Part shown: positions 44,938 through 52,532 of the stretch, piece after piece
How positions within the stretch are numbered: position 1 is the first letter of the stretch
How the letters are laid out: each line of letters starts with the position of its first letter
From: Crossiella sp. S99.2
GTDB lineage: Bacteria; Actinomycetota; Actinomycetes; Mycobacteriales; Pseudonocardiaceae
DNA: 64,000 bases
Assembly: GCF_023094165.1 (NCBI RefSeq)
Contig: NZ_JALMDK010000002.1
Coordinates: 571,541-635,540 of the forward strand
Reading direction: 5' to 3'
Program-made: the position numbers and the translations under genes
The notes under the pieces: model-generated
What the model was told of the DNA's origin: nothing
Seen by the model: the letters and a program-made list of their open reading frames with translations, nothing else
Database searches by the model: none

Positions 44938-45825
44938 ATGACCCAGGCAGCCGCGTTACCGCTGGGCGAACACGTGCGGGCAGGCGGGCGGAGGTTGTTC
45001 ACGCACCGCTCCGGCCGGGGCGGGCCGCCGGTGGTGTTCCTGCCCGGCGCGAGCATGGTTGGCCTGCACTACCTCAACCTGCACAACCGGATCGCCGAGC
45101 ACACCACCAGCGTGCTCTACGACCGGGCGGGCACCGGCTTCAGCGAGCGGATCCCGTTGCCACGCACCGCGGCCGAGGTCGCCGACGAACTGCGCGAACT
45201 GTTGCGCGCCAGCGAGGTCAGCGGTCCGTACGTGCTGGTGGCGCATTCCCTCGGCGGGGTCTACGCCCGCCGCTTCGCCCAGCGCTACCCCGACCAGGTG
45301 GCCGGACTGGTGTCGCTGGAGGGCGCGCACGAGGACTGGGACGACTACATGCCGCCGGAGCTGCGGATCCAGAACGGGGCGGCGGACGCGCCGATGCCCG
45401 AACTGCCCGCCGAGATCATCCAGCGGTTCCGCGACCTGATCACCGAGAAACTGGCCGCCTGGCCGACGGAGATCCGCGAGCTGTTGATCGAACGCCAGCT
45501 CGACCTGGAGTGGATGCGGATCGGCGCCCGGGAGCGGTCCAACCTGGCGACAGTGTTCGCCGAACTGCGCCGCGGCGGCCCGATCCCGGACGTGCCGTAC
45601 CTGCTCTACACCGCCAACGGCATCGACCCGAGCCAGCGACTGTTCCTGTCCGAGGAACTGCTGCGGGTGCAGGGCGAGCGCAAACTGGCGATGTACCAGG
45701 CACTCGCCGCCGCCGCGCCGCGGGGCGAGCACCGGGTGCTGGCCCATGGCAGCCACAGCTGGCTGCACATGGACCAGCCCGAGGAGATCGTCGAGGGCAT
45801 CCTCGACGTGCTCAAGCGGGTGTGA
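44938..45825 (+). CDS. Alpha/beta-fold hydrolase
   Basis: 295 aa. Alpha/beta hydrolase fold with oxyanion strand VVFLPGAS, nucleophile elbow VAHSLGG (Ser about 103), and catalytic His near the C-terminus in LAHGSHSW. YDRAGTGFSE is the family's second strand-turn motif. Probably a cytoplasmic esterase, epoxide hydrolase or haloperoxidase-like enzyme; the substrate is not predictable. GAGGGGG precedes the ATG, and a good promoter lies at 44868-44896. Confidence 0.9.
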   Translation: MTQAAALPLGEHVRAGGRRLFTHRSGRGGPPVVFLPGASMVGLHYLNLHNRIAEHTTSVLYDRAGTGFSERIPLPRTAAEVADELRELLRASEVSGPYVLVAHSLGGVYARRFAQRYPDQVAGLVSLEGAHEDWDDYMPPELRIQNGAADAPMPELPAEIIQRFRDLITEKLAAWPTEIRELLIERQLDLEWMRIGARERSNLATVFAELRRGGPIPDVPYLLYTANGIDPSQRLFLSEELLRVQGERKLAMYQALAAAAPRGEHRVLAHGSHSWLHMDQPEEIVEGILDVLKRV

Positions 45826-45826
45826 C

Positions 45827-47452
45827 TCAGCGCCCGCCGCGGCGAGCGCCCGCCCTGCTCTTCGCGGAGAAACTCGCCGCGCTGCCGGCCGGAGTGGCCG
45901 CGGCGGCGGGTGATGCGGGGGCCCGGCGCGCGCCGGAGCCACCACGCCGAGTGCCAGTGCCGGCGTCAGCGTCCTTGGCCGGACGCGGTCCGCCACGCTG
46001 ACCGGAGCCGGTGCGCTGGCCCGAGCCGCCCCGGCCGGAACCGGTGCGCTGGCCCGAACCGCCGCGCTGGCCGGAGCCCTCGCGGGTGCCCGAACCCTCG
46101 TCCGGCGCGGAGCCGTTGCGCGGGGTGGCGCTGGCGCGACCGCCCGAACCCCGGCGCCCGCCCGCAGCACCACGGCCACCACCAGCGGCGGCGCGGCGGG
46201 CCGGCTGGCGCTCCGACGGCGCCGGCGTGGGGGGCGGGGTGACGTAGCAGCGTTCGCCGACCGCGAGCTGCGCCAGCAGCGGGTGCTCCGGCGTCACCTT
46301 GGTCAGCTGCGGGGAGATGCCCGCCTTGCGGGTCAGGTCCCGGACATCGGCGGCCTGGTCGGCGGTCATCAGCGTGACCACCGTGCCCGCCGCGCCCGCG
46401 CGGGCCGTGCGGCCGGAGCGGTGCAGGTATGCCTTGTGCTCCATCGGCGGATCGGCGTGCACGACCAGCGTGACGTCGTCCACGTGGATGCCGCGGGCGG
46501 CGATGTCGGTGGCCACCAGCGTGCGGATCCGGCCCTCGGCGAAGGCGCCCAGGTTACGGGTGCGCGCGGACTGGCCGAGGTTGCCGTGCAGTTCGACCGC
46601 GGGCACGCCCGAGGCGATGAGCTGCTTGGTCAGCTTGGTGGCCCCGCGCTTGGTGCGGGTGAACACCACGGTCCGGCCCGGCGCGGCGGTCAGGTCGGCC
46701 AGCACCGGCAGCCGGTGCTCGGCGCGGACCTGGAGCACGTGGTGGGTCATCGCGGTGACCGGCGACTGGGCCGAGTCCACGCTGTGCGTCACCGGGTTGC
46801 TGAGATAGCGGCGCACCAGGGTGTCCACCCCGCTGTCCAGGGTGGCGGAGAACAGCAGCCGCTGCCCGCCCTTGGGCGTGGTGTCCAGCAGCCTGCGCAC
46901 CACCGGCAGGAAGCCGAGGTCGGCCATGTGGTCGGCCTCGTCCAGCACGGTGATCTCCACCGCGTCCAGGTTGGCGTGGCCCTCGCCCATGTGGTCGGCG
47001 AGCCTGCCGGGGCAGGCCACCAGGATGTCCACGCCGGCGCGCAGTCCGTTGATCTGCGGCCGGGGAGCCACTCCGCCGAAGACGGTCATCGTCCGCAGCT
47101 TGAGCGCCTTGGCAAGCGGCGCAAGGGATTCGGTGATCTGGCCGACCAGTTCACGGGTCGGCGCGAGGATGAGCGCGCGCGGCCTGCCGGGCCGCCGGGG
47201 GGTGTTGCTCGCGGCCAGCCGGGCCAGCATCGGCAGCAGGAACGCGTAGGTCTTGCCGGAGCCGGTGCGGCCGCGGCCGAGCACGTCGCGACCGGCCAGG
47301 GAGTCCGGCAGGGTCGCGGTCTGGATCGGGAACGGGGTGTCGATACCCCGTTCCGCGAGCACCGCGGCCAGCGCCGCGGGAACGCCGAGACCGGTGAAGG
47401 TGGCGGCGGGCTGAGCAGGCGAAAGAGTCGTGTGAGGGCGGCGGGCCGCCAT
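45827..47452 (-). CDS. DEAD-box RNA helicase with Arg/Gly/Ser-rich tail
   Basis: 541 aa from ATG 47452. Motifs in order: Q motif FPIQTATLP, motif I GRTGSGKTY, Ia PTRELV, II LDEADHM (DEAD), III SATLDS, IV VVFTRTKRG, V TDIAARGIHV, VI HRSGRTARAG. The last 140 residues are low complexity, with repeated GSGQR and RGGSG units, typical of tails that bind RNA. Expected role in RNA unwinding, ribosome assembly or cold adaptation. Confidence 0.95.
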   Translation of the reverse strand: MAARRPHTTLSPAQPAATFTGLGVPAALAAVLAERGIDTPFPIQTATLPDSLAGRDVLGRGRTGSGKTYAFLLPMLARLAASNTPRRPGRPRALILAPTRELVGQITESLAPLAKALKLRTMTVFGGVAPRPQINGLRAGVDILVACPGRLADHMGEGHANLDAVEITVLDEADHMADLGFLPVVRRLLDTTPKGGQRLLFSATLDSGVDTLVRRYLSNPVTHSVDSAQSPVTAMTHHVLQVRAEHRLPVLADLTAAPGRTVVFTRTKRGATKLTKQLIASGVPAVELHGNLGQSARTRNLGAFAEGRIRTLVATDIAARGIHVDDVTLVVHADPPMEHKAYLHRSGRTARAGAAGTVVTLMTADQAADVRDLTRKAGISPQLTKVTPEHPLLAQLAVGERCYVTPPPTPAPSERQPARRAAAGGGRGAAGGRRGSGGRASATPRNGSAPDEGSGTREGSGQRGGSGQRTGSGRGGSGQRTGSGQRGGPRPAKDADAGTGTRRGGSGARRAPASPAAAATPAGSAASFSAKSRAGARRGGR

Positions 47453-47585
47453 GAAGTCTCCGAACGTATGAGGTGTCGTCCTGCCCGGCGCGGATCGTCC
47501 GCAGCGCAATGGTGGATCGACCAGAAGGGCAGCCCGAGGCAGAACTGAGCGGGCCGCGTCTCCAGTGTAGCTCAGCCGGGACCGC

Positions 47586-48554
47586 TCAGACCGAAATAAC
47601 GACCTTGCCCCTGGCCTTGCCGTCGTGCAGGTGCTTGATCGCGGCCGCGGTCTCGCTCAGTGGGAAGGTCCGGTCGAGTGCGGGTGTGAGCTTGCCCTCC
47701 TCGGCGAGTTCGCCCAGCAGCGCGAAGTCCGCGGCTCGTTCGGTGGCGAACAGTCCACGCAGGTTCTGCTTGAGCACCAGCGACCACAGCAACGCGCGCA
47801 GCACCCGGTCGATGCCGCCGAACCAGCGCCCGGCGCCCTCCCCGCCGACGATGACCAGGGTGCCCGCCGGGGTCAGCGCCCGGCGCAGATGGGCGAGTGA
47901 GCAGAGCCCCGAGTTGTCCAGGATCAGGTCGTAGCGAGTGCCGTCGATGAAGTCGGCCTGGCTGCGGTCGATCACCCGGTCCGCGCCGAGCGAGCGGACC
48001 AGCTCGACCCGCTCCGGCCCGCACACCGCGGTCACCTGGGCGCAGAACTCCTTGGCCAGCTGCACCGCGAAACTGCCGACCCCGCCGCCCGCGCCGGTGA
48101 TCAGCACGTGCTGCCCGGCCCGGATCCGGCCGGCGTCCCGCAGGCCCTGCAACGCGCTGCCCGCGGAGATGGGCATGGCCGCCGCCTGCTCGAAGGTCAG
48201 GTTCGCCGGTTTGGCCGCGAGCCGGTCCGCCCTGGCGCACACATACTCGGCGAAGGAGCCCTCCGCGGTCCCGAACACCGCATCCCCAGGCTGGAACCCG
48301 GTCACACCGGAACCAACCGCCTCGACCACGCCGGCCACATCCCGGCCGCGCACCGCGACCTTCGGCCTGCGCAGGCCGAAGCCCATCAGCCGGAGCAGGT
48401 AGGGCTGCCCGGTCATCAGATGCCACACCCCGGGGTCCACCCCGGCCGCCCGCACCCGCAGCAACACCTCGCCGTCCTTGGGCGTCGGCACCGGGATGTC
48501 CTGCAACGCCAGCACATCCGTCGAGCCGTAACGGTTCTGCGCGATCGCCTTCAT
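47586..48554 (-). CDS. NAD(P)-dependent medium-chain dehydrogenase/quinone oxidoreductase-like
   Basis: 322 aa. An N-terminal GroES-like domain (MKAIAQNRYGSTDVLALQDI, GRDVAGVVEAVG) is followed by a Rossmann domain with LITGAGGGVGSFAVQLAK. It lacks the structural zinc cysteines, which places it in the quinone oxidoreductase branch. The ATG overlaps the stop of the XRE gene by 4 bp, so it is the third gene of an operon with the membrane protein and regulator. Confidence 0.9.
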   Translation of the reverse strand: MKAIAQNRYGSTDVLALQDIPVPTPKDGEVLLRVRAAGVDPGVWHLMTGQPYLLRLMGFGLRRPKVAVRGRDVAGVVEAVGSGVTGFQPGDAVFGTAEGSFAEYVCARADRLAAKPANLTFEQAAAMPISAGSALQGLRDAGRIRAGQHVLITGAGGGVGSFAVQLAKEFCAQVTAVCGPERVELVRSLGADRVIDRSQADFIDGTRYDLILDNSGLCSLAHLRRALTPAGTLVIVGGEGAGRWFGGIDRVLRALLWSLVLKQNLRGLFATERAADFALLGELAEEGKLTPALDRTFPLSETAAAIKHLHDGKARGKVVISV

Positions 48555-48784
48555 GATCTCTCCCCTGCATCGCCCGGATACTGGAAAACGTCGTCGAGCC
48601 CCACGTTGAACACCCGCGCGATCTGGAAGGCCATCTCCAGCGACGGCGAATACCGGCCGCCCTCGATGGCGATCACCGTCTGCCGGGTCACTCCGATCAG
48701 ATCGGCCAGCTCGGCCTGGGTCATCTGGTCCTGCCCGAACCGCAGCGCGCGGATCGAGTTGGTCACCTTGGTCGGCTTCACCAC
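48551..48784 (-). CDS. Small XRE-family regulator
   Basis: 77 aa, essentially one helix-turn-helix domain (MTQAELADLIGVTRQTVIAI, then EGGRYSPSLEMAFQIARVFN), of the YozG/Cro type that commonly accompanies 4-TM DUF-type membrane proteins. The start is GTG 48784, overlapping the upstream membrane-protein gene by 7 bp. Confidence 0.92.
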   Translation of the reverse strand: MVKPTKVTNSIRALRFGQDQMTQAELADLIGVTRQTVIAIEGGRYSPSLEMAFQIARVFNVGLDDVFQYPGDAGERS

Positions 48785-49206
48785 GGCTGGAACCCCTGTC
48801 GGTAGGCCATCACCTTGGTCGCCGAGCCGAGCACCGCGGAGAGCACGAAGCCCAGGTAGATCGTGTTGGCGATCCAGAAGTGCGGCGCCTCGGCCATGGC
48901 CATGACCAGCGCGGACATCGCGCCGATCACGATGAAGGACCCGCCGACGTGCTCACCGAACTGGTTGATCTCCCGGTCCCGCTGATCGGTCCGGTTGGCC
49001 GCGGCGGAGGTGGCGATGGAGGCCAGGATGTGCAACACGATCCCGGCCACGATGCCACCGCCGATGGTCCACAACATCGTTGCGGCATAGGGGGTTTCCG
49101 CCAGCGGACCAGGTCCGGACCGCCCCAGCACGAGGACCAGGTAGGTGGTGTAGCCACAGATCGCCACCACCATCAAGATCCACGCGCGCTTCTCTTCGAT
49201 CGCCAC
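48778..49206 (-). CDS. Four-TM membrane protein
   Basis: 142 aa, four predicted membrane helices (about 9-27, 43-67, 90-106, 112-130) with a short basic/acidic cytoplasmic loop (NRTDQRDREINQFGEHVG). Translationally coupled to a small XRE regulator, an arrangement known in many bacteria where the pair forms an autoregulated unit of unknown purpose. The start is GTG 49206; a good promoter lies just upstream (49243-49271). Confidence 0.82.
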   Translation of the reverse strand: MAIEEKRAWILMVVAICGYTTYLVLVLGRSGPGPLAETPYAATMLWTIGGGIVAGIVLHILASIATSAAANRTDQRDREINQFGEHVGGSFIVIGAMSALVMAMAEAPHFWIANTIYLGFVLSAVLGSATKVMAYRQGFQPW

Positions 49207-49242
49207 GCCGGGCTCCTATGTAAAGGAAACTTGACACGACCG

Positions 49243-49271
49243 AATGTAAAGCAGACCAGACACCGTGTCAA
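49243..49271 (-). promoter_or_regulatory. Promoter of the membrane protein/XRE operon
   Basis: Minus-strand TTGACA (49271-49266), a 17-bp spacer and TACATT (49248-49243). The sequence TTTACAT occurs at the -10 and again 25 bp closer to the gene, and GTGTCAA appears in two orientations around it; these are likely sites for the XRE protein. Confidence 0.65.
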
Positions 49272-49339
49272 ACATTCTTGACCTGTGGCGCCGGACTCGC
49301 GCGCGCATGTGGTGTGGACGCCTGCGACGGGACAAAACA

Positions 49340-49382
49340 AGATCAGCCCGCCACCCTGTTTTCGCAGGTAGCGGGCTGATCT
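49340..49382 (-). terminator. Intrinsic terminator of the original tRNA-Arg gene
   Basis: Perfect 12-bp arms (AGATCAGCCCGC) with an inner CCTG/CAGG stem. On the minus strand it is followed by TGTTTTGTCC. It lies 14 bp beyond the encoded CCA of the tRNA fragment, so it is host sequence that once ended the intact tRNA transcript. Confidence 0.8.
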
Positions 49383-49396
49383 GTGCTGTTCAGCTG

Positions 49397-49441
49397 TGGT
49401 GGCCCCGGCAGGATTCGAACCTGCGACACCCGCTTTAGGAG
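49397..49441 (-). pseudogene. attR: 3' fragment of tRNA-Arg(CCT)
   Basis: The minus strand reads TCCTAAAGCGGG (anticodon CCT and 3' anticodon stem), a variable loop, the T arm GCAGGTTCGAATCCTGC, acceptor CGGGGCC and encoded ACCA. The matching 5' acceptor GGCCCCG and the D arm are absent, so it is not a working tRNA. A tRNA 3' end left at the edge of foreign DNA is the classic duplicated attachment core of a site-specific integrase. The intact tRNA-Arg should lie at the other end of the element. Confidence 0.85.
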
Positions 49442-49574
49442 GGTGGCCGTAGGCGTTGTCCAAGCCCTCTGCCAGCCACTTTGCCTACACAACCGCCCCC
49501 ATGATCGTGCCCTGACCTCACCGATTCACACCGTTTCGCGTCACAAGTGGTGTCACGGCGGGGCCGCGTGTCGG

Positions 49575-50681
49575 CTACCCCAACATGCTTAGCTGCTCGG
49601 GCTTTGGCGGTCGAGCGGTGATCGTTGTCGTGCCCAGGCGCAGCGCTCCGGTGGGAGTCTGGATCAGCTTGTCTTTCTCCAGCTTGGTGAGGCACCTGGT
49701 TACGTGTGATGCCTTGTAGATGGTGTGGAGCTTGGTGAACTCCCGAAGCTGTTCGACGGTCTGCGACCGGTTTGGAGCGTTAAGCAGGAGGCCGTGAAGC
49801 AGTCGTTCGAGTGGGGCGAGATCGGGTTCGTGATGCATCGGCAGCATCTGCTGCCAGGGGTCACGGGGGTCCTGGAACCCAGCGCCTTGGACAGGGTCAG
49901 CGTTCCAGAGAGCATCCTTGAACTTCTCGACTCCCTTGTCGGAACAGGTGCCGTACAAGAGGTTGAGCTGATCGCCGCGTGAGGTGCCAAGGTTGAAGCG
50001 GAGAACGTGGTTGAACCCGGCTGTGCGCATCGTGGTCTCAAACTCACGGGCGATGTGTTCGCGCTTCTTGTAGGGCTCGTGCTGTGCCACATCGCGCCAG
50101 GCAGTGTCTCCGAAGATCGCGTCGCCGCGGGCGTGATCCGAGTGGAACCGGGCAAAGTGCTGAGGCAGGACCGTGTAGATCACCTCCGAGCTCTTGTTGG
50201 TGGCGATGTTGGCGAGGAGCTGGGCGGGCACGCCACCACCGAAGGTGTCGAAGATCGCGAGTATCGGCTTGCTCCATACCTTGGACTGGTTGAGGAGCTT
50301 CGGCAGTTCGTGCTGACACTCGCCACAACGCAAGCGCACCTCAACGACGCCGTCGTCGAAGTCGAACACCGGCGCACCGACATTGAGGATCTTCCCGAGT
50401 TCACCAGCCAGCAGCTCCGCGTTGTGCCGCTCCTTCTCGACCAACAGGAACCGAGCCCGCTGAAGCTGACTGAACTCGCGACGCCGACGGAGCAGTCGGC
50501 TCAACGCGATGATCGGTGAGCCCTCTTCTCCGTGGCTGTAGATGCCACAGCCGGAGAACCCCTCGGCGTAGGTGACCTCGCCGTATCGCTGGATCAGGAT
50601 GGGGAACCAGGCGTCAAGGTACTTCCCGTAGATCTTGTGCTTCGCCGCCGTGTGCGGCGCTAGATCCCACGGTCCCTTCAT
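49575..50681 (-). CDS. tcmP: Three-Cys-motif partner protein TcmP-like
   Basis: 368 aa from ATG 50681; a TTG at 50714 would add 11 residues without a ribosome binding site. It begins MKGPWDLAPHTAAKHKIYGK, the family start, and continues with YAEGFSGCGIY, LAIFDTFGGGVPAQLL and RFNLGTSRGDQLNLLYGT. A C-terminal winged-helix-like segment follows (VEQLREFTKLHTIYKASHVT). TcmP proteins always occur beside a Gp37/Gp68-type three-Cys protein, present here 63 bp upstream. The family resembles methyltransferase-like folds; its function is unproven. First cargo gene inside attR. Confidence 0.88.
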   Translation of the reverse strand: MKGPWDLAPHTAAKHKIYGKYLDAWFPILIQRYGEVTYAEGFSGCGIYSHGEEGSPIIALSRLLRRRREFSQLQRARFLLVEKERHNAELLAGELGKILNVGAPVFDFDDGVVEVRLRCGECQHELPKLLNQSKVWSKPILAIFDTFGGGVPAQLLANIATNKSSEVIYTVLPQHFARFHSDHARGDAIFGDTAWRDVAQHEPYKKREHIAREFETTMRTAGFNHVLRFNLGTSRGDQLNLLYGTCSDKGVEKFKDALWNADPVQGAGFQDPRDPWQQMLPMHHEPDLAPLERLLHGLLLNAPNRSQTVEQLREFTKLHTIYKASHVTRCLTKLEKDKLIQTPTGALRLGTTTITARPPKPEQLSMLG

Positions 50682-50744
50682 CGACACCCCCGGCCACTCG
50701 TAGTGATATGGCAACTACACAGTGCGGAGGTTCAGGAAGCGGCG

Positions 50745-51503
50745 TCAAGCGGTTCCGGCAAGTTCGTTCGTTTGAGGCATTTCATCCCACGTCCGTCCCT
50801 GCAGCTCACGGCCGCCGGCCTTGGGTGTCCGGCCGCCCCACTGTTTGAAGAAGAAGGGCACGTCGGCACGCACGCACTGGTCTCGAAGGTCGAGGACCCA
50901 TGTCTCGTCCATGGGGCGAGCCTGCGGACCAGATTCTCCGCCGGCGATGAGCCAGTGGATGCCATCGAGGTCGAGGTTCGGCAGCGGGCCAAGCAGTGGC
51001 TCACAGGACAGGAAGCGAATGGCAGCGGGAACGGAGCGGAGATCATCCGTTCGGCTAAGCGTGTCGGTGTTCTCGACGGAGACGCCAATCCAGACGTTCG
51101 GTGGCCAGGGCAGGCTCTCGGCGATCCGGCGTAGACGCCGCGCTCGTTTGGTGAGGATCTGGTAGGTGTGCTGAGGGGTTGCCTCCATGATCGAAAAAAC
51201 ACGGCGAATGAAGTCCACTGGGATTTTGGCGTGGAACAGGTCGCTCATGGAGTTGACGAACACCAGCCGCGGCTCTCGCCAGCGCAAAGGCGCGACGAGA
51301 GCATCGCCGTGGACTGCAACGCCGAACCCCGGTCCGCTGGTTCGAGGATCGCCGTCGTGTTGGTACTTGGCTGAGCCCATCGCCTTGAGTCGCTTGGCCA
51401 AGGTCAGGGCGTAGCAGTTGTCGCACCCAGCCGAGACCTTGTCGCACCCAGTGGTTGGGTTCCACGTGGTCTCGGTCCACTCAATGCGAGACCGTGTGCT
51501 CAT
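50745..51503 (-). CDS. DUF5131 (phage Gp37/Gp68) three-Cys protein
   Basis: 252 aa from ATG 51503 (AGGAGGTG upstream). It begins with the family signature RIEWTETTWNPTTGC, followed by CDNCYA; the three cysteines of CDKVSAGCDNCY resemble a radical-SAM-type cluster-binding motif. VFVNSMSDLFH, YQILTKRARRL, WIGVSVEN and WLIAGGESG are further conserved blocks. It operates with TcmP in phages and mobile elements; the reaction is unknown. The pair probably serves the element or its host as a modification or defence module. Confidence 0.9.
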   Translation of the reverse strand: MSTRSRIEWTETTWNPTTGCDKVSAGCDNCYALTLAKRLKAMGSAKYQHDGDPRTSGPGFGVAVHGDALVAPLRWREPRLVFVNSMSDLFHAKIPVDFIRRVFSIMEATPQHTYQILTKRARRLRRIAESLPWPPNVWIGVSVENTDTLSRTDDLRSVPAAIRFLSCEPLLGPLPNLDLDGIHWLIAGGESGPQARPMDETWVLDLRDQCVRADVPFFFKQWGGRTPKAGGRELQGRTWDEMPQTNELAGTA

Positions 51504-51727
51504 CGTGGCACCTCCTGAGACTGAGCCACGGTAAACCAGTGATGATCCGCTTCTGACGCTAGCCCCTAGTACACCCCATTCGAACACCCGTTCGGTGGAT
51601 TTTGTTCGTAGAGATGCAGGGAGCGGTTCAAGGTGACTGCTTCCCTGTCTTGATCGACGAGGTGCCCGTCAAGTTGAGGACTTCCCGTCAGTCACTACCG
51701 GCCCGTCACCTTTCCCACCGGCATAGA
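51504..51727. other. Gap upstream of the DUF5131 gene
   Basis: 224 bp containing the promoter of the DUF5131/TcmP pair; relatively A/T-rich near 51590-51610 (GGATTTTGTTCGTAGAG). No gene or repeat seen. Confidence 0.4.
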
Positions 51728-52144
51728 TCAGGCTGCGAGCTGTATGCGGCCCGCTGCGGCGGTGCAGTCGAGGCATTCGCCGAGGCATGGCCAGGAGGCG
51801 GCCAGGCAGTACCCGACGTCCTGCCCGCAGGCCGGGCAGGTTCGGCGGGCGCGCAACGCCTTGCCGATCGCGTCCAACTGCGCCGGGCTCGGTACGCGCT
51901 TGGGTACGGCGGCCTCGATGTCGTACAACCAGGCCCGCAGCGGTTGGGTCGGCCGGCGCTTGCGCGGGCGCAGCATCTGCGCGACCGCGTGCTGGCCGGG
52001 GCTCCATCCGGCGGCGCGGAGCTGGCGACGGGTCACCAGGTGGTCCGGAGCCCGGCCCCAGGCGTAGGTCGGGATCGGGTGCCGCTGGGCGGTGGGGTCG
52101 TGGCAGTCGAAGTGGCTTAGGTAGCGCTGGGTCACCACGAGCAC
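51728..52144 (-). CDS. RRQRL-motif-like zinc-binding protein
   Basis: 138 aa. VTRRQLRAAGWSPGQH (about residues 37-52) is the RRQ-x-R-x-x-G signature of small zinc-binding proteins found in AICEs. The C-terminus has a zinc-ribbon-like set of cysteines (CPACGQDVGYC, then CLGECLDC). The start is GTG at 52144, directly left of the 9-bp repeat array, so its promoter probably overlaps that array. The role in the element is unknown. Confidence 0.75.
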   Translation of the reverse strand: MLVVTQRYLSHFDCHDPTAQRHPIPTYAWGRAPDHLVTRRQLRAAGWSPGQHAVAQMLRPRKRRPTQPLRAWLYDIEAAVPKRVPSPAQLDAIGKALRARRTCPACGQDVGYCLAASWPCLGECLDCTAAAGRIQLAA

Positions 52145-52162
52145 CCCCAGAGCACGACCCCC

Positions 52163-52527
52163 GCACAGAATGCACAGAATGCACAGAATGGCTCCGTGTG
52201 GCCCGTTCCCGCAGGTGAACGCTCCGTTCCGTGATCATGGACGGATCGCACAGAATGCGCACAGAATGTGCACACAATGACCCCGCGCCGTCCCGCCTGC
52301 GGGCAGAGGCGCGATTTCGGTGACGGTGCGTTACTTTCCTGGTCGTCCAGGCCCGGAGCATGCGGAGAGGACTGGATCGGGGCCGCAGCCATTCTGTGCG
52401 GCATTCTGTGCATTCTGTGCGCATTCTGTGCGTTCCGGCCCCACCCGCTGATGATCGCCTTACGACCCAGTTGAGCTGCGGAAACGTTCAGGCGGTCCGG
52501 ATTCTGTGCGTTCTGTGCATTCTGTGC
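52163..52527. repeat. Array of 9-bp repeats GCACAGAAT in both orientations
   Basis: Forward copies: 52163, 52172, 52181 (contiguous), 52248, 52259, and a variant at 52270. Reverse-complement copies ATTCTGTGC: 52391, 52403, 52412, 52423, then 52501, a variant at 52510, and 52519. About 13 copies occupy the 388-bp gap between two genes. This looks like iterons of a replication origin, or the binding array (clt/TRS type) recognised by a TraB-like translocase. Confidence 0.85.
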
Positions 52528-52532
52528 GGCCG

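Noticed and set aside
49397..49500. An intact tRNA gene
   Set aside because: The T arm, acceptor 3' strand and CCA are present, but no 5' acceptor strand GGCCCCG or D arm can be found upstream. It is a fragment.
52163..52527. CRISPR array
   Set aside because: Repeats are only 9 bp, spacers are irregular (0 to over 100 bp), copies occur in both orientations, and there are no cas genes.
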